Assembly (NCBI GenBank): GCA_009103225.1
Contig: RHPI01003330.1
Span: forward strand, 346,604-410,603
Direction of reading: 5' to 3'
Source: Chlorokybus atmophyticus
Lineage: Eukaryota; Streptophyta; Chlorokybophyceae; Chlorokybales; Chlorokybaceae
Length of the DNA stretch: 64,000 bases
Part shown: one piece after another, positions 23,199 to 37,152 of the stretch
Numbering within the stretch: the stretch's first letter is position 1
How the letters are laid out: each line of letters starts with the position of its first letter
Notes under the pieces: generated by a model
What the model was told of the DNA's origin: nothing
The model's database searches: none
The model's input: the letters and a program-made list of their open reading frames with translations, nothing else
Position numbers and translations under genes: made by a program

Positions 23199-26100
23199 AT
23201 GTGGCAGTTGTCGGAATTGAATGCTACAGGGAAAGGTCGGTTGATTTTGTCGCTGTGCATGCCACAGCTACGCAGTCTGCACTGGATGGCTTCAGGTCAC
23301 GTGCACGCATATGCTTGGGCTTGCTTGATGGGTTGCTTGCATTGATGTTGTCTTTCTCGCGCAGTCGTCAATTCCTGGACGTTGTACGCTGGCCAGTCCG
23401 CTGTCATTGGCAGAAAAGGTAAGCGCAGCTTGCTGCCACATAATGGAATGGGGTTGAAGCATGCTTAGATCGCGTGCTTTGCATGCTTTGCAAAGACGAG
23501 GACTGCCTGAGCGCCGCACTGGTTTGTAATGTCGTTGGATGTGAAAAGCTCCACGTGCACAGCATCCACTACAGCAGCAGTAGCATGCACGATTGTAACA
23601 CCACGTGTTGATACCTGGCATGTGCTGTTAGCAATGCAGTCTCCTTATGTTGTTTCCATGCGGTCACGCTGGTGGTCCTAAGTGCATTGCATCTGGAGTA
23701 TTCAGTTTCGTTGTGTCTCTGACTATGCATACGGCATGGCAAGTGGCCTGCCATGGTGCTAATCACCATCTGAACGGTTGGCTGTACTATGTGTGCTATG
23801 AGTTCTGCAGACGCTGCTATCGACATATCACATCTGGACAAGTCTATATCTAGGAGGCATGCACAGCTGTCAGTCGCGCATCCTCAACCAGCACAAGTGT
23901 ACAATCCGGAAGCAGTTGCCGCTTGCAAAATAAAGGATTTGTCAAAATTTGGCACCAATGTTTATCGGGATCCGGATAGAACTCTGCTGTCACAGCCTGG
24001 AGGAGAAACAGAACTCCAAGATGGCGACATTATTGTATTCGGGGCCTCTGCAACAGAATTTCGGTCAGTCACTGCGTTGTTGTCTGTAGTAAGTGTACAA
24101 GCTCTCACCATTTGCATGCAGTGGCATGTTGCGTTAACATTATGTGTGCAGGGTTCAATACCTACCTTTGGTCGCATGTGCGAGGTTGTTGGATGCTGTG
24201 ACACAGGACCGCGTTACGCGCAAAGCAGCTGAAATAGGTTTGGTCTATACCACTACATGCACGGCTGGTTGTCGCGTCTCAAGTGCCCTTGGCTGATCAA
24301 GGCAGTTCTCTTGCAGGCGGGCACATACTACGCGCATGGGGTCCAGTTTGTACCCATATCATTGCGGATTCATCATTGACAACTGTGCCTGCCTCAATGG
24401 ACGCCATACGTGCAGTAGCTTCTGACACACCTTTCATCACCAGCAGATTTCTGGATGTACGCCTTGCATCAGTCTCTGCTCTTTTTGAAATGACATGTCA
24501 TCATACCAATGTTGATGCAGGCCATTACAAGCCGGCCATCTTTCAGCTTGCCACCACCAGATCCTTCCCGGTAACTTTGCACGCCTTTGTCTTGGCGGAT
24601 TGCATGTTCTGGACCAATAAATGGAGCCCTGCTGCAGGTTTGCACCACCGTTGAGGTTCCTCATTGGCCCAGATAATGAAGTGGTGGAGATGGATCATAC
24701 AAAAGAGCGAAGGAAATTGTTTCAAGGCCTGACGTTTCTGTTTGGCACTGCACATCTGGTAAGCAGTGGCGTTGGACAGCCCACTTCTCAGTACTAAATT
24801 GCTTCTTGCCTAGACAGTAAGCGCACGACTGTAACAGCTGGGTGCAGACTTGTGTAATCAAGCAGCTTGTGTTTGCAGTACCCTGAAAACTTGACGGATG
24901 CCGTGATACGCGCTGGTGGGCAAGTGGATTCCCTTGCTGAGCGGCGAAAGGTGCGATCATGTCTGTTAGAGTCCCATCAATAGCCTTGCACACGAGATAC
25001 TGTAAGCAATCCGAGTATCTCTCTTCTGTGCTACAGGGCTTTGTGGAGACTCAGACTTCTCTGCGCAAGTTGGTTTTTGTTGACTCTGGTGAGGACGACC
25101 GCATGCTTACCACCCCTGCTGCTGCCTTTGCGCGACAAATACGCTGGACAAATTATGTCAGGATTGGGCGAACAATACTGACAGCCAACATTGCCTTCCT
25201 AGAGATGCCCCAGCGTAAGCCCTGCAGCTGGCATCATATTATCCCGTATCAATGTCATGCGACTTGGTGGTTGTGCTGACACGTGTTTGGTTCCTTCTCA
25301 TCTCATGAACCATGTGGCAGGTGCTATTGCTGGCCAGGCAGGGCATCAAGTTCAAACTTTGGCACAAAGTCCAACCAAACCAAGAAGGTCCAGGATTGAT
25401 TCCGATAGTGATGACGATACTCAAGAAGAAGCCGATGTTTCCCCAAGGCTTTCCCCTGCAAATTTCCTGCTACCAACTGGCAGTGTGCGTTCTCAGGTGT
25501 AACTGCCTGCCATGGTCCTGAGAACAGTCAGGGTATTGCGACTAGCTCATGGATGAGCAAAGCAGCTGCTGGGTTTTATCAATACCTGGCCACTCAACGC
25601 AATGACTTGTTGTGTGCAGGAGCTAGGACAGACTGTGCAGAAACTCGGCCCCCTTATGTTTTCAACTACTGATGGGCAAGTTGTGAGCAGAAAGAGGTCT
25701 GTCACTTGTTTCCCATGGCAGGTCGTTATGGCAGTCATTGCTGTCAAGTTTGTTAAGTACTAACATGCGCAGGCCATCTGAAGACATGGGTGCAGCCACT
25801 CCGTCATCTCTAGTTACCCCGATAATTGTCTCAGACTTGCGGGACAGTGAGTTGCCATCTGGTGAACATTTTGCCTGCGATGGAGAGGCTGAGCTGCTGG
25901 TGTTACGCCCGCTCGGTGGCACCCCGCTGAGCGGATGCAGCCCGACCAGTGCAGTTGCTCCATCACGGTTTTCGGACGCGCGGGAGACAAAAATACCAAG
26001 GATAGAGGAACCTGAGCGTGATGTCGTCATTGAACCTTTGGTGGTGCGCCAAGCAGATGATGATGTCCCAATCACATCTCAGGGCACTGGTGGCACAAAC

Positions 26101-26915
26101 TTCAAGGTTTTCAGAAAGGTACATGCCACAGTAGCAGTTGCTTGCACTGAGTTGCCCGTTGCTGCACGTACAGATGTCTGTTGCATAACATTGCATTGAC
26201 AACAAATAAGCATGCATGGTCATTGGATGTTGTTTGGGATGCGTGCCAGTGCGCTACTACTGACATGACTTGCTCTGTTGGTGCTTCTGGCTAGAAGACA
26301 TGAGTTCTATGGTTTGACAGCGCAATTTGTCCAGGTTCAGCATCTGGCGGGCAACAGTGTGTCGTCGCTGGTGCCGTTCGCCAATGAGAATTACAGGTTA
26401 GTCAGCGTGCACTTTTTGATGAGTATATGCAGGGCACATACGCCGATGTGTTACCAAACTGCGCCTGACCTGTTGAGAATGATTGCACTTGCATATGGTA
26501 TCTTGGGACGGTCCCAGTTGTGATTTGGGAGTGCTAGACGACAGTAGGGTGCCTTATCTTGTTGAGGAAACATCAACGGATGTTGCACACTCCCTGTCAA
26601 CCTGAGGTCTTCTCATCTGTCAACCGCTCTGGTGTGCAGAGACTCAACGCTGGAGGGTGAGTACGCGCAGCGTGCTCAGGAAGTTCGACAGGAGCGGTCC
26701 GACCAAGCAGCAGCAGATGCGCTGTTTCAAGCAGAGAAGGTTGTACACTTGCAATGGAGCATGCATGTTTGCAAGTGTACGCTGGGAAAGTGCGTCAAGT
26801 CTGTGCTGTCAATGTCCTTATGCTTGTGGTACTCCGTTTTGTTATGCAGTTGAAGCGTACCAAAGTGACCGCCGCAGAGGCAGCTGCAAAGGCAGATCAG
26901 CACCGGAAGCATTAG
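23199..26915 (+). CDS. NBS1: Nibrin (NBS1), MRN complex subunit
   Basis: Nibrin recruits MRE11-RAD50 and the ATM kinase to double-strand breaks. Fifteen exons give 605 residues: 23199-23235, 23365-23418, 23811-24063, 24152-24237, 24317-24456, 24521-24570, 24638-24758, 24879-24950, 25037-25214, 25321-25496, 25620-25696, 25773-26118, 26335-26396, 26640-26739, 26850-26915. It starts MWQLSELN, as the family does (MWxL). The FHA domain shows GQSAVIGRK, LDKSISRRHAQL and LSKFGTNV. VQYLPLVACAR leads into the first BRCT (WGPVCTHIIAD) and the second (LFQGLTFLFG, IRWTNYVRIGRTIL). A Ser/Asp-rich linker with DSDSDDDTQEE follows. NFKVFRKVQ corresponds to the conserved MRE11-binding motif (NFKxFxK). The tail ADALFQAEKLKRTK takes the place of the usual acidic FRYNP-type ATM-binding end. 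Confidence 0.93.
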
Positions 26916-29150
<2,235 letters not shown>

Positions 29151-31019
29151 GCCTCTTTTTTGAAGGGATTACAAGCCCCTACCAGAAACGCCCCGCTATT
29201 ACAAGTAATAACGAAGCATCTGTATCAGAGTAAATACCATAACCGTTATTATAACCATCGTACTTGTGGAATGCTTTGATAAAATATATAACAACATACG
29301 CACAACTATTGATAAAAGTGACTTGCACTTCATCGTAATGTATAACAACTATTGTGCTACCAGCAATATATGTACTTAGCACATGTATAAAGATGACAAC
29401 ACACGTATGCAGCACACCATGCATCCATGTACACATAGGGGACAACATCAGCACAAGTGACAGCATAAACATTCAAATCAAGGTAGGTTACGCGATGTAA
29501 CATATATGTGGCAAGGCTGCATAAATGCTATATCTTCTTAAACTGTGGTAGCGACTTTTGCTGCCGTGGCCCAATGTTTAAGCCGCCAATAACCATTGTG
29601 AGCACCAAAACAATCTGCATTGGCGAAAAGCTTACGGGCATTATACCTAACTTGAAGTTGCCGCTGTCGCTTTCCGGCTCTATGATTGTCGACGCTCGCT
29701 ATCAGGCGCAAGCCGCCTACGCCTTGCTACCGGCATAGCCACATGAATCCCTTGCGAGTTGCTGCACCGCCCCTGGTACTGCCATTATGTTTCACACGCG
29801 GAGACGCAGCGCGTGCTGAGAAAGTCCTCATTTGGTGTGTCACGTGACTCAATCATCAACGGTTAAAAGGTATCCTCCGATGGATGGTTGCTATACTCCC
29901 GTACTCACATTGTTCAGCTACCTTGCGCCACCCACACACCCATGCCATGTCTTTTTATGATGAGATGGCACATTGCACATCACACGTTCCTTCAATGCTT
30001 ATGTTTGCACGCTGATCTCTTGCACAACGATAATATCACTGATGACAGCATCTTGCCGTCCAGTCACTATTGGATGTTGTCCAACAAAGCTGAGCAAAAC
30101 TTACTTGGATTGCAATAATGGAAGCTGTCATGCCTATCGCCCGAACATGCCAGTCGTCATCGGGCATGCCTACAGCGAGACCCTCACCCGGCTTACCAGC
30201 ATGGCAACCCGCGCGCGTCACTGACCAGTAGCTAGGTCAGGTCTCTAGAGTAGCTCATGACCATAGCCTACATAGGCACCGCGCGTAGCTGGTCAGTTGT
30301 GAGTTCAGTTATAAGTTGGGTTCTATATCGACTGGGGATTTCCTGTGGAACTAGCCTCGATATGACCGTTACCTTATGTTCTGGACAGTCATGAGTTGAC
30401 TTGTATAAGTAGGCACAGTGTTCACCGGATCAGCTGGTGACACTGTAAGTGAGAAAGCTAAGAGCTTGTGAAGCGACTTGAACTACGAAACACGCCGTCC
30501 CGTTTCCTCAGAATCCCCTCACCGTGTGAGAGCCTGTGCATGTTCTTCAAGACACAAGTTGTGCACTGTGTTTGTCCTTGTTGTGAGCTTGGTGTACTTG
30601 GTCGCGGGGTGCTTGTGGGCATCGGTCAGGGCATAGCATCCACGTGTTGCTTGCTCATTCACCTCACTTAACAGTGTTATGTCTCTTCCACTCATGCAAA
30701 GAACTGTGTAAACAGCGCTACCTATAGTAGTGGCTTGTTGACTTTGTGTGCTACAGCACAGCATGTACACTAGGGAGAACACCGACTCCACCTGCCCGTA
30801 CTACCCAGCAGCAGCAGAAAAAGCTGCACACAGCACTTGTCACCATGAGGGTTGGGGTCATCTTTTGTTTTTGCTGCGCGTTACAGGTGGCGCAGCAGCA
30901 TGTCCAGCAAGCATGGCTGTCTATGCAGCTGTCCGAGACAGCGTGACCCTCGACTCCCCTCGACCCGACAAAGCGCTAATGTAAAGCCAACTGCGTAAAA
31001 ATGTTACCCCTGATGGCCG
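29151..31019. other. Intergenic, no supported gene
   Basis: Short frames here show no family resemblance. Nothing that looks like a transposase, integrase or reverse transcriptase was found on either strand. The sequence may be decayed repeat material, but no boundaries could be set. Confidence 0.35.
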
Positions 31020-32600
31020 ACTAAATATATAGGACGGCCGTGGGTCTGAGATACTCAGTCAGACTGTCGTTGTTTAGGCTGCCGGCGATCTCGATACAGG
31101 GGCCTGAGCATAATGACCGTTGCTATCAGTCGACGACCGTCTGCATAAAGGGACTAACTCTGACTGACAGGTTTCTGTAAGGATACCCATCAGTTAAGCA
31201 AAAGGGACTTAACCTAACTGACAAGTAACTAAGCGGTACTTAATAATTAGGTACCGGCGATTGTGCACTAATTGATTATAACTGACAGGTACCTCATGGT
31301 ACCTGCTGTTACTGAAGGGTTACCTGAAGGGTTACTTTTGAAGGTACCTGTTGGGTACCTTTCAGTTATGATGAGATACCTCACATGAATGTCGTCAACA
31401 ATGATGAAATAATTATAAAAATATAATTTATATAGACTATATATTATTATATGATATATATTATAAAATATTTCATAATATATAATACATGTGTTGCAAG
31501 CCATACTGGTACTATGCTACAACATGAACTACTGTGAGCGGCTACTACTGCTGCTGCTACTACTACTACTACAACCCTAATCTAAGGCCTTATACTAAGC
31601 CGCCGCTCCTGCGCTCCACCTCCGCCGCCGCTCCTTGTTCACCGCCGCTCCTGCAAGCACAAGTCAATCACCAGCGCCATCAACAGCAACATACACACTA
31701 ATGCTCACAGTGTAACAAGTTACATACACATGCTGTTGCTTGCCATATACTGCCGCCGCCGCCTGGCCTGGCCTAGCCTAGCCTGGCCTGGCCTGGCCTA
31801 GCCTAGCCTGGCCTGGCCAGGCAGCCCTGAGATCAGAAGGGCGGTTAGGCTGCATGCGCTCTTGCGCATAACACAACGTAACAGCACCAAGCAAACTTGC
31901 CGCCCCTGCCGCCGCCATCACCGCCGCCGCCGCCGCTGCACAACTCAACTGTTCAACTTGCTTAAAGCCGTTGAGCGTTTGAACCTTGCGCAACCTAAGT
32001 GATTCAAACGCGTTATCACAATGGCACCATCGTACCATAAAATGGTACGATGATGCTATTGTAATAATGGGATTTTCGTACCATTTGTATGGTACGATAG
32101 TTGCATGTACCATCGTTCCGCATTGCTCGCCGGCAATAAAGAACAGGCGGTCATTTAATTGTCATAGTCGGTAGGTCGTCGCCGCATTAACAGACGACCG
32201 GTGGTCTGCCGTCACTTGTCGACAAGCGGGCAGGTCACGGAGTAGGGACTAACAATGACCGCTTGCCATAGTAGGCAAGCCGCCGCGCATACGGTAAGAT
32301 AGTAATGGTACAACCGGAGGCCGACCGTCGCAAAAATTGACCGAAAGGTGACTGTTTGCTATGCTAGATAGGTCGCTATCGAGCAAAATAAACGACAGGC
32401 GATCGGCCGTCACTTGAAGATGCGGTGCCGTCACGTTCTAATCATCGCATGCAGGTTTCAATCGCGTGTAGCTATCCGCCGACCGCTGGCCGTCAATAAA
32501 TGTTGTTGAGTAGCACCGGCCGTCATAAAAGTCCCTTCATGGATTCATCCGTTAGGTCAGGCAGAGTCAGGTACCCGTCAGCCCCTCAGTCCCTTGGACA
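31020..32600. repeat. Repeat-rich block with short hairpins
   Basis: Recurring words include GACCGT, GACTGACAGG and GGTACC (several palindromic copies at about 31250-31370). An AT-rich stretch lies at 31400-31490, a CTA/CTG triplet run at about 31540-31572, and a GGCCT/AGCCT array at about 31762-31817. Two compact hairpins follow: arms 32028-32038/32042-32052 and 32077-32084/32089-32096, both built on CGTACCAT/ATGGTACG. The pattern resembles nonautonomous transposon or LTR debris, but terminal repeats and target duplications could not be identified. Confidence 0.5.
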
Positions 32601-32929
32601 ATCACCGTGTAAAATTTGCGACGACCTCATCTTGCGTTTTGTGATCTAAATACGCATACGAAGGTGGTTGTAGCGTTGACCATGACGGTGCCCGTGGCTG
32701 CTTGCATGGCAGTTATTGTAGGTGCAGCAAGGACATGTGCCGTTTGCAGCGGAGGGCACGGATGCTGCTGTTGCAGCGATTGCCGCTGTCGCTGTTGTTT
32801 CCGCAGGGGCAGCAAGGTCAGTGGCGGCTGCTTCAGCCCAAGACGCAGGGTCTCCTCGGGCACGTCATGTTTGGACTCGAGTGGGTGAAGCTCACTCCTT
32901 GCGCTTAGCTCCCATCCCAACCCAACATG

Positions 32930-33600
32930 CTATTGCTCGTGCTACGTATGTAGCACGAGCGATACTCATCATTCCTGCCCTGCAGCATCGCGTGAAGCCC
33001 ATCCGTGCTGTGAGAGCAGCAACCATTTCCGTGTTTTCTGCAGCAGGGGCCTTTTGTGCGGCATTGCCTGCCTTCGGTCCACCTTGGTGCTCCTGCTTAT
33101 ATTTCGGAGGGTTGTTCTTCCCGCGGTAGCCGTTGTTGGCTCCTTGCCCTTGTTGTCGTGGTTGGTGTTGTTGTTGTTGTACCCGCTGTTGCCGTCGTAG
33201 CTGCTTCAGAGTCTCAAGTTAGGGTGCTTGGCGTAGCGGACTGCCTTTAAGTGTCATAGTTTGTGCCAATGGTCGCACACCAAGTTGCTGTACTCCTCTG
33301 TGCAGTCCTTCTGGTAATGGCCGTGTCGACCACACCAATGACAAACGACATGAGAAGGAAGTGCTGACTTCGAAGGAGGTCTAAGCGTGCTTGGACAACG
33401 TACTTGCGGTCGCGGTGGCTGGATTCAGGAGTGGAGGCAAAGGTACGTGTGGTGGCAGAGTTCATGTTCAGCACTGCCCTCATCCACACTTGTAGGTTGT
33501 AGAATGCGGAGGATGTCTCAAAGGAAATGTGCGACAGCACGTATCCTTGGGGTCGGTTATTATTATTCAGTGCCATGTCCGGACATGGCCGCATAGTGGA
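32930..33600 (-). mobile_element. Decayed retroelement fragment with zinc knuckle
   Basis: On the minus strand, 33302-33343 encodes CHWCGRHGHYQKDC, an exact CX2CX4HX4C zinc knuckle as found in the nucleocapsid part of retrotransposon Gag. A Pro-rich linker (PPRPQVRCPSTLRPPSKS) precedes it. The frame stops at TGA soon after (DHWHKL, stop). A second minus-strand frame downstream is Gln/Lys/Asn-rich, as Gag tails often are. The pieces lie in different frames with stops between them, so this is a pseudogenised remnant, or part of a cellular CCHC protein with undetected introns. No protease, integrase or reverse transcriptase is visible nearby. Confidence 0.4.
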
Positions 33601-34791
33601 TGCACAGCGCGGTTTTGTGGAGGCTCCAGGTGACTTACAAACAATGTAAGTACGACGTGGTGATCAGTCTATTCATAACTCTTATGCGTTTGTGCACTTT
33701 CAAGGCCGATTTTAAGCATGCATTAGTTGAGTTGCTAGTGGATATGCTCTAGGAGGGGTACTCACAGCGCCGTTTGCTCATACAGCTGCGTTCCAAGATG
33801 TTTGCCATGCGGGGTGTGTTGTACGGTTGGTCACCAACACACATGTATCATGACATTGTGACATTGTGAGGCAACTGCACAGTCAATTACATGGAGCGCA
33901 GTACTTGTGCCCGTTACACGGTGTCTACATTAACACCACCAATGATAATCACTTATGTCACTGAGGACAATTTTTACAACTAATATGACTAACGCATGTA
34001 CAAAGAATGCGGGGCGTGCTTGTGTGCCCTAACGTCCTTTCGCAGTCATGCTTAATGTGTAGGCGTTTTGCTTGAACTTTAAGACTGTGGCGGCTGCACT
34101 AAACAGTCGCCGGCATGACAATCGCCTCACTGTGGCATTGCTTGCTCAGGTGCGGACTCACAGTGTGGTGGTGGGCTGCGCGCGGCAAGCTCGCCGGACC
34201 ATGGTGACGTTGTTTATAGATTGAGATGCTTAGGGGTTTGGGCCAACCCATGTGGCGGTCTTGTTTGTTTACTTACTATACTTGCTTGATTGCCAACTTG
34301 CAAGCACGCAAGGTATGTTCGCGCCTGCAGTATGATGTTATACCTCCATAGGGAGGGCTATTTCACCTACCCTGGACTTCTTCATTCGCAATTCTTATTC
34401 CTCGCGCTTGGCTTGCCTCAATCTCAATTTCTTGATGTGATGACTTGTCAACCGGGCTCCTTGTACGCATGCTATGCTCTTGCTTGCGCTACATGCCACA
34501 CATCGCAGTTCCCTCAAAGCATGCGCTGGGTAGATGGCTGGTAGTGGGTTGTATGTTTCACCTCGTGCGGCTGCACAGTGGTGCGGCCACAGATATAATA
34601 GGCGCGGTGCTTGTTTGTGAAGGAACTCTCTTGTATGCCAATTGAATCCGTACCAATAACCACTGGCATGATGGAGCCCTCTTGGGATCCCGGCACTCAC
34701 TACAGCTCACCTAATGCTGGAAACGCCGTCATTCATTTCTGCCCCACACGATGTTAATGCACCTTAGCTGGTCCGCTTTGATTGTCACGTG
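33601..34791. other. Intergenic, no supported gene
   Basis: Lies between the zinc-knuckle fragment and the 3' end of the Cdc14-like gene. No exon or notable repeat was recognised. Confidence 0.4.
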
Positions 34792-36622
34792 TCATCGCGA
34801 CAGCGTGTGCACAACAGATTGCGCAAGAGCCGCGAGACTGCTTTTGCTGGCGCCTGTACTGGAACTGGGATTGAGGTCCGCGCTCTGCAGGAGCACGCTG
34901 GTCGCCTGCGTCCCAATGACGTTCTGCACGGCCCTCTGCGCATGAGCCGCAGTGTATAGCGGCTCGGACGTCGGACTCAGTGCAATATCACTCTTTGCCA
35001 GCACGTGTGTTACCAGCAAGTGCAGAAACTCCGCACACTGGCATCTGCAATTAGAAACCACAAAATTAATGTATTGCCAAGCAACTTTGCGTCCAGAAAC
35101 TGGTGTGAGCGTGAAATGCTAACCGTGTGTGTATTGGAAGGCTGGCATCCATGAGCGACCTGGAAATGATGGTCACGCCATTGTTGTCAGCCAGCTCCTG
35201 CAACAACGCATAACAAGTCAACCTCAAGAGGTCCTGAAGGGCGCAAAGTCCCAGCACAAAATTGGACGTGATATGCAAGCTCCAAAAGCCCCTGCCAGGC
35301 AGGGTGCACGACAACCGGACTGGACTTACGCGTTGGTTGTCAACATCATCGAGCAGCAATGCCAAAAGCGCCTCAAGACACGCCTCCTTGACAGCGGCGT
35401 CAAAGCCAGGAAGCCTTCCGACCAACACCTGTCTTACAAGGCTTTGTGCCAGTCACAAGCTGCACTCGCTACACAGAAACACGTGCTTGTTATGTCACAC
35501 CTTCACAGCACGCTCGTCGCCCGCAGCTGCTCTACTTGCGGGATCGAGCAGACAACATCCTTGCAGCACGTGCAGAGCAGAGATAATCTCATCATCAGCT
35601 GGGGGAGAATGCGGAGGCGGAGCTGGCCGGCATGTCAGTGGGTCTTCCTCGCTTCGAGAATTGCTGGCAGCGGACTGAGGCGCCAGCACGCACCGGATCA
35701 ATGCTGGAGCAACTACATGACAGGTTGCATCAAATTAAGTGAGACAATGATTTCCATTCGGATTCACAACAGTGCTGCTTAGACCGGAGTCCAACCACAT
35801 CGACAACAGCACAAGTCCTCAGCATGCATGGTGCTACCTTCAAGCTCGGGGTTCTTCTGGAGCTCTGCGAACAGTGTTGGACTCAATGTGGCTTCGCGCA
35901 GTGCCGCGGTAAGGGTGGTCAGGCCCTTCTTGCGCGAGTAAGAGAACCCACCGTTCAAATCCTAACAGCAGCGTGTTTGCGTATGTTGCGTAAGTGCACT
36001 CTTCTCGCACAGGTGACGTGAGGTGCTTGAGAGCGCAAGGTCCATCCAATCTGGCAACAACACTTGATATATGGACCAGCAACAACAGCGTACACCTGAG
36101 CTGACAAAATGCGGCTTCTGACCAGCATTGACAATGTTCTTGACTCAAACAACACCGCTGGGACCAGGTAAACAATTAGAGACTTGGGAATTGGACAGCA
36201 CGCGCAAATGCATGAGCCAACTGCAGGAGCACAGCTGCAATGGGAACACGAAACGGATTCTCATGACAGGCGAGTGTGCAAATGGCCGCTGCTTGAGTAC
36301 GGATAAATGAAGCCGCTTCTAAGAGTATATGTACATGCTTATACATGCGTGCGGGTGCAAAGCGGTTGTGCATGAAGCGTACCTTCAGGCCACGACGCAA
36401 CGCATATGCCAGCTCCCGCTCAGACCGCCGCTTCAGCAGCTCGACAACCAGTTGCTCAACACCTGCCAGCATAGGTTGTTCACATTGAAACAGAAACCAA
36501 GAGCGTGGAGCGTGCAATATTGCATTGATCAGGCCTTTCATGTGCGTACCATCAGCGCCGGGCATATAGTCCTCGGCTGCGACGGTGTCTTCCTGCGACC
36601 CCATCATTGTCGTCATCGTCAT
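34792..36622 (-). CDS. Helical-repeat protein, Cdc14/SIN-component-like
   Basis: Supported exons: 36383-36622 (start ATG 36622), about 36096-36157, 35838-35928, 35501-35703, 35330-35428, 35124-35197, 34792-35044. Phases agree from 35928 to the stop. The join between 36383 and 36157 is unresolved, because a further exon (around LLQLAHAFARA) may be present. The protein is all-helical. Readable blocks are VEQLVVELLKRRSERELAYALRRG, KGLTTLTAALREATLSPTLF, the run ending FDAAVKEACLEALLALLLDD with VDNQR, ELADNNGVTIISRSLMD and CAEFLHLLVTHVL. The order 'loss of one neighbour unit, NQR, then CAEFLHLL' resembles the fungal Cdc14 septation-network component, an armadillo-like fold. That is a family-level inference; a generic ARM protein is the alternative. 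It is divergent from plastid L10. Confidence 0.55.
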
Positions 36623-37057
36623 GTACAACGCCGCCCCTCTCGCCGCTCACATGCCTGCTGACAGCAGCAGCAACGACCACACCGTCACCGCTGAGGAGCT
36701 ACGCTGCTAGCTTAAGGAGCTCAGGCTGTACATGTTCATCGCCGCAGCCTCAAGCCGATTGCACAGGTGACAAGCAGTTATACTCGACGAGGACGACAAC
36801 GCGAGCCACACCGCCGGCGCTGCCGGCGGCGACAAGCCGCTCAGAAGCTGACACGTAAAAGTCCATGCAACAATTTTCATTTGTGACAACACCTTAGTGT
36901 CGGTAGTCGACACAGCGGGACCTGTGCACCTTCCATCGATGGTTCGGACATGGCTTGCCGCTTAACCCGTACGATTGGCTCCATCGCACGGCGGAGCGAT
37001 GGACGATGCTTGTTTGGTCGGTAGCCACAAGCTATGGCAGCACTAACGTTGCTCAAG

Positions 37058-37071
37058 TAGGGTTAGGGTTT
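37058..37071 (+). promoter_or_regulatory. Telo-box-like motif before plastid L10
   Basis: TAGGGTTAGGGTTT, two telomere-like units, ends 81 bases before the L10 start codon. In land plants such boxes are common in promoters of ribosomal-protein genes; whether algae use them the same way is inference. A GGC/GAGGA-rich stretch separates it from the ATG. Confidence 0.5.
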
Positions 37072-37152
37072 CTTGCGGCGGCGGCGTGGCGAAGGAGGAG
37101 GAAGTCGAGGAGGAGGCCGCGCACGAGGCGGAGGAGTAGGGAGTGATCAAAT

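Noticed and set aside
37058-37071. Telomere or interstitial telomeric array
   Set aside because: Only two units, internal, and placed like a promoter motif before plastid L10.
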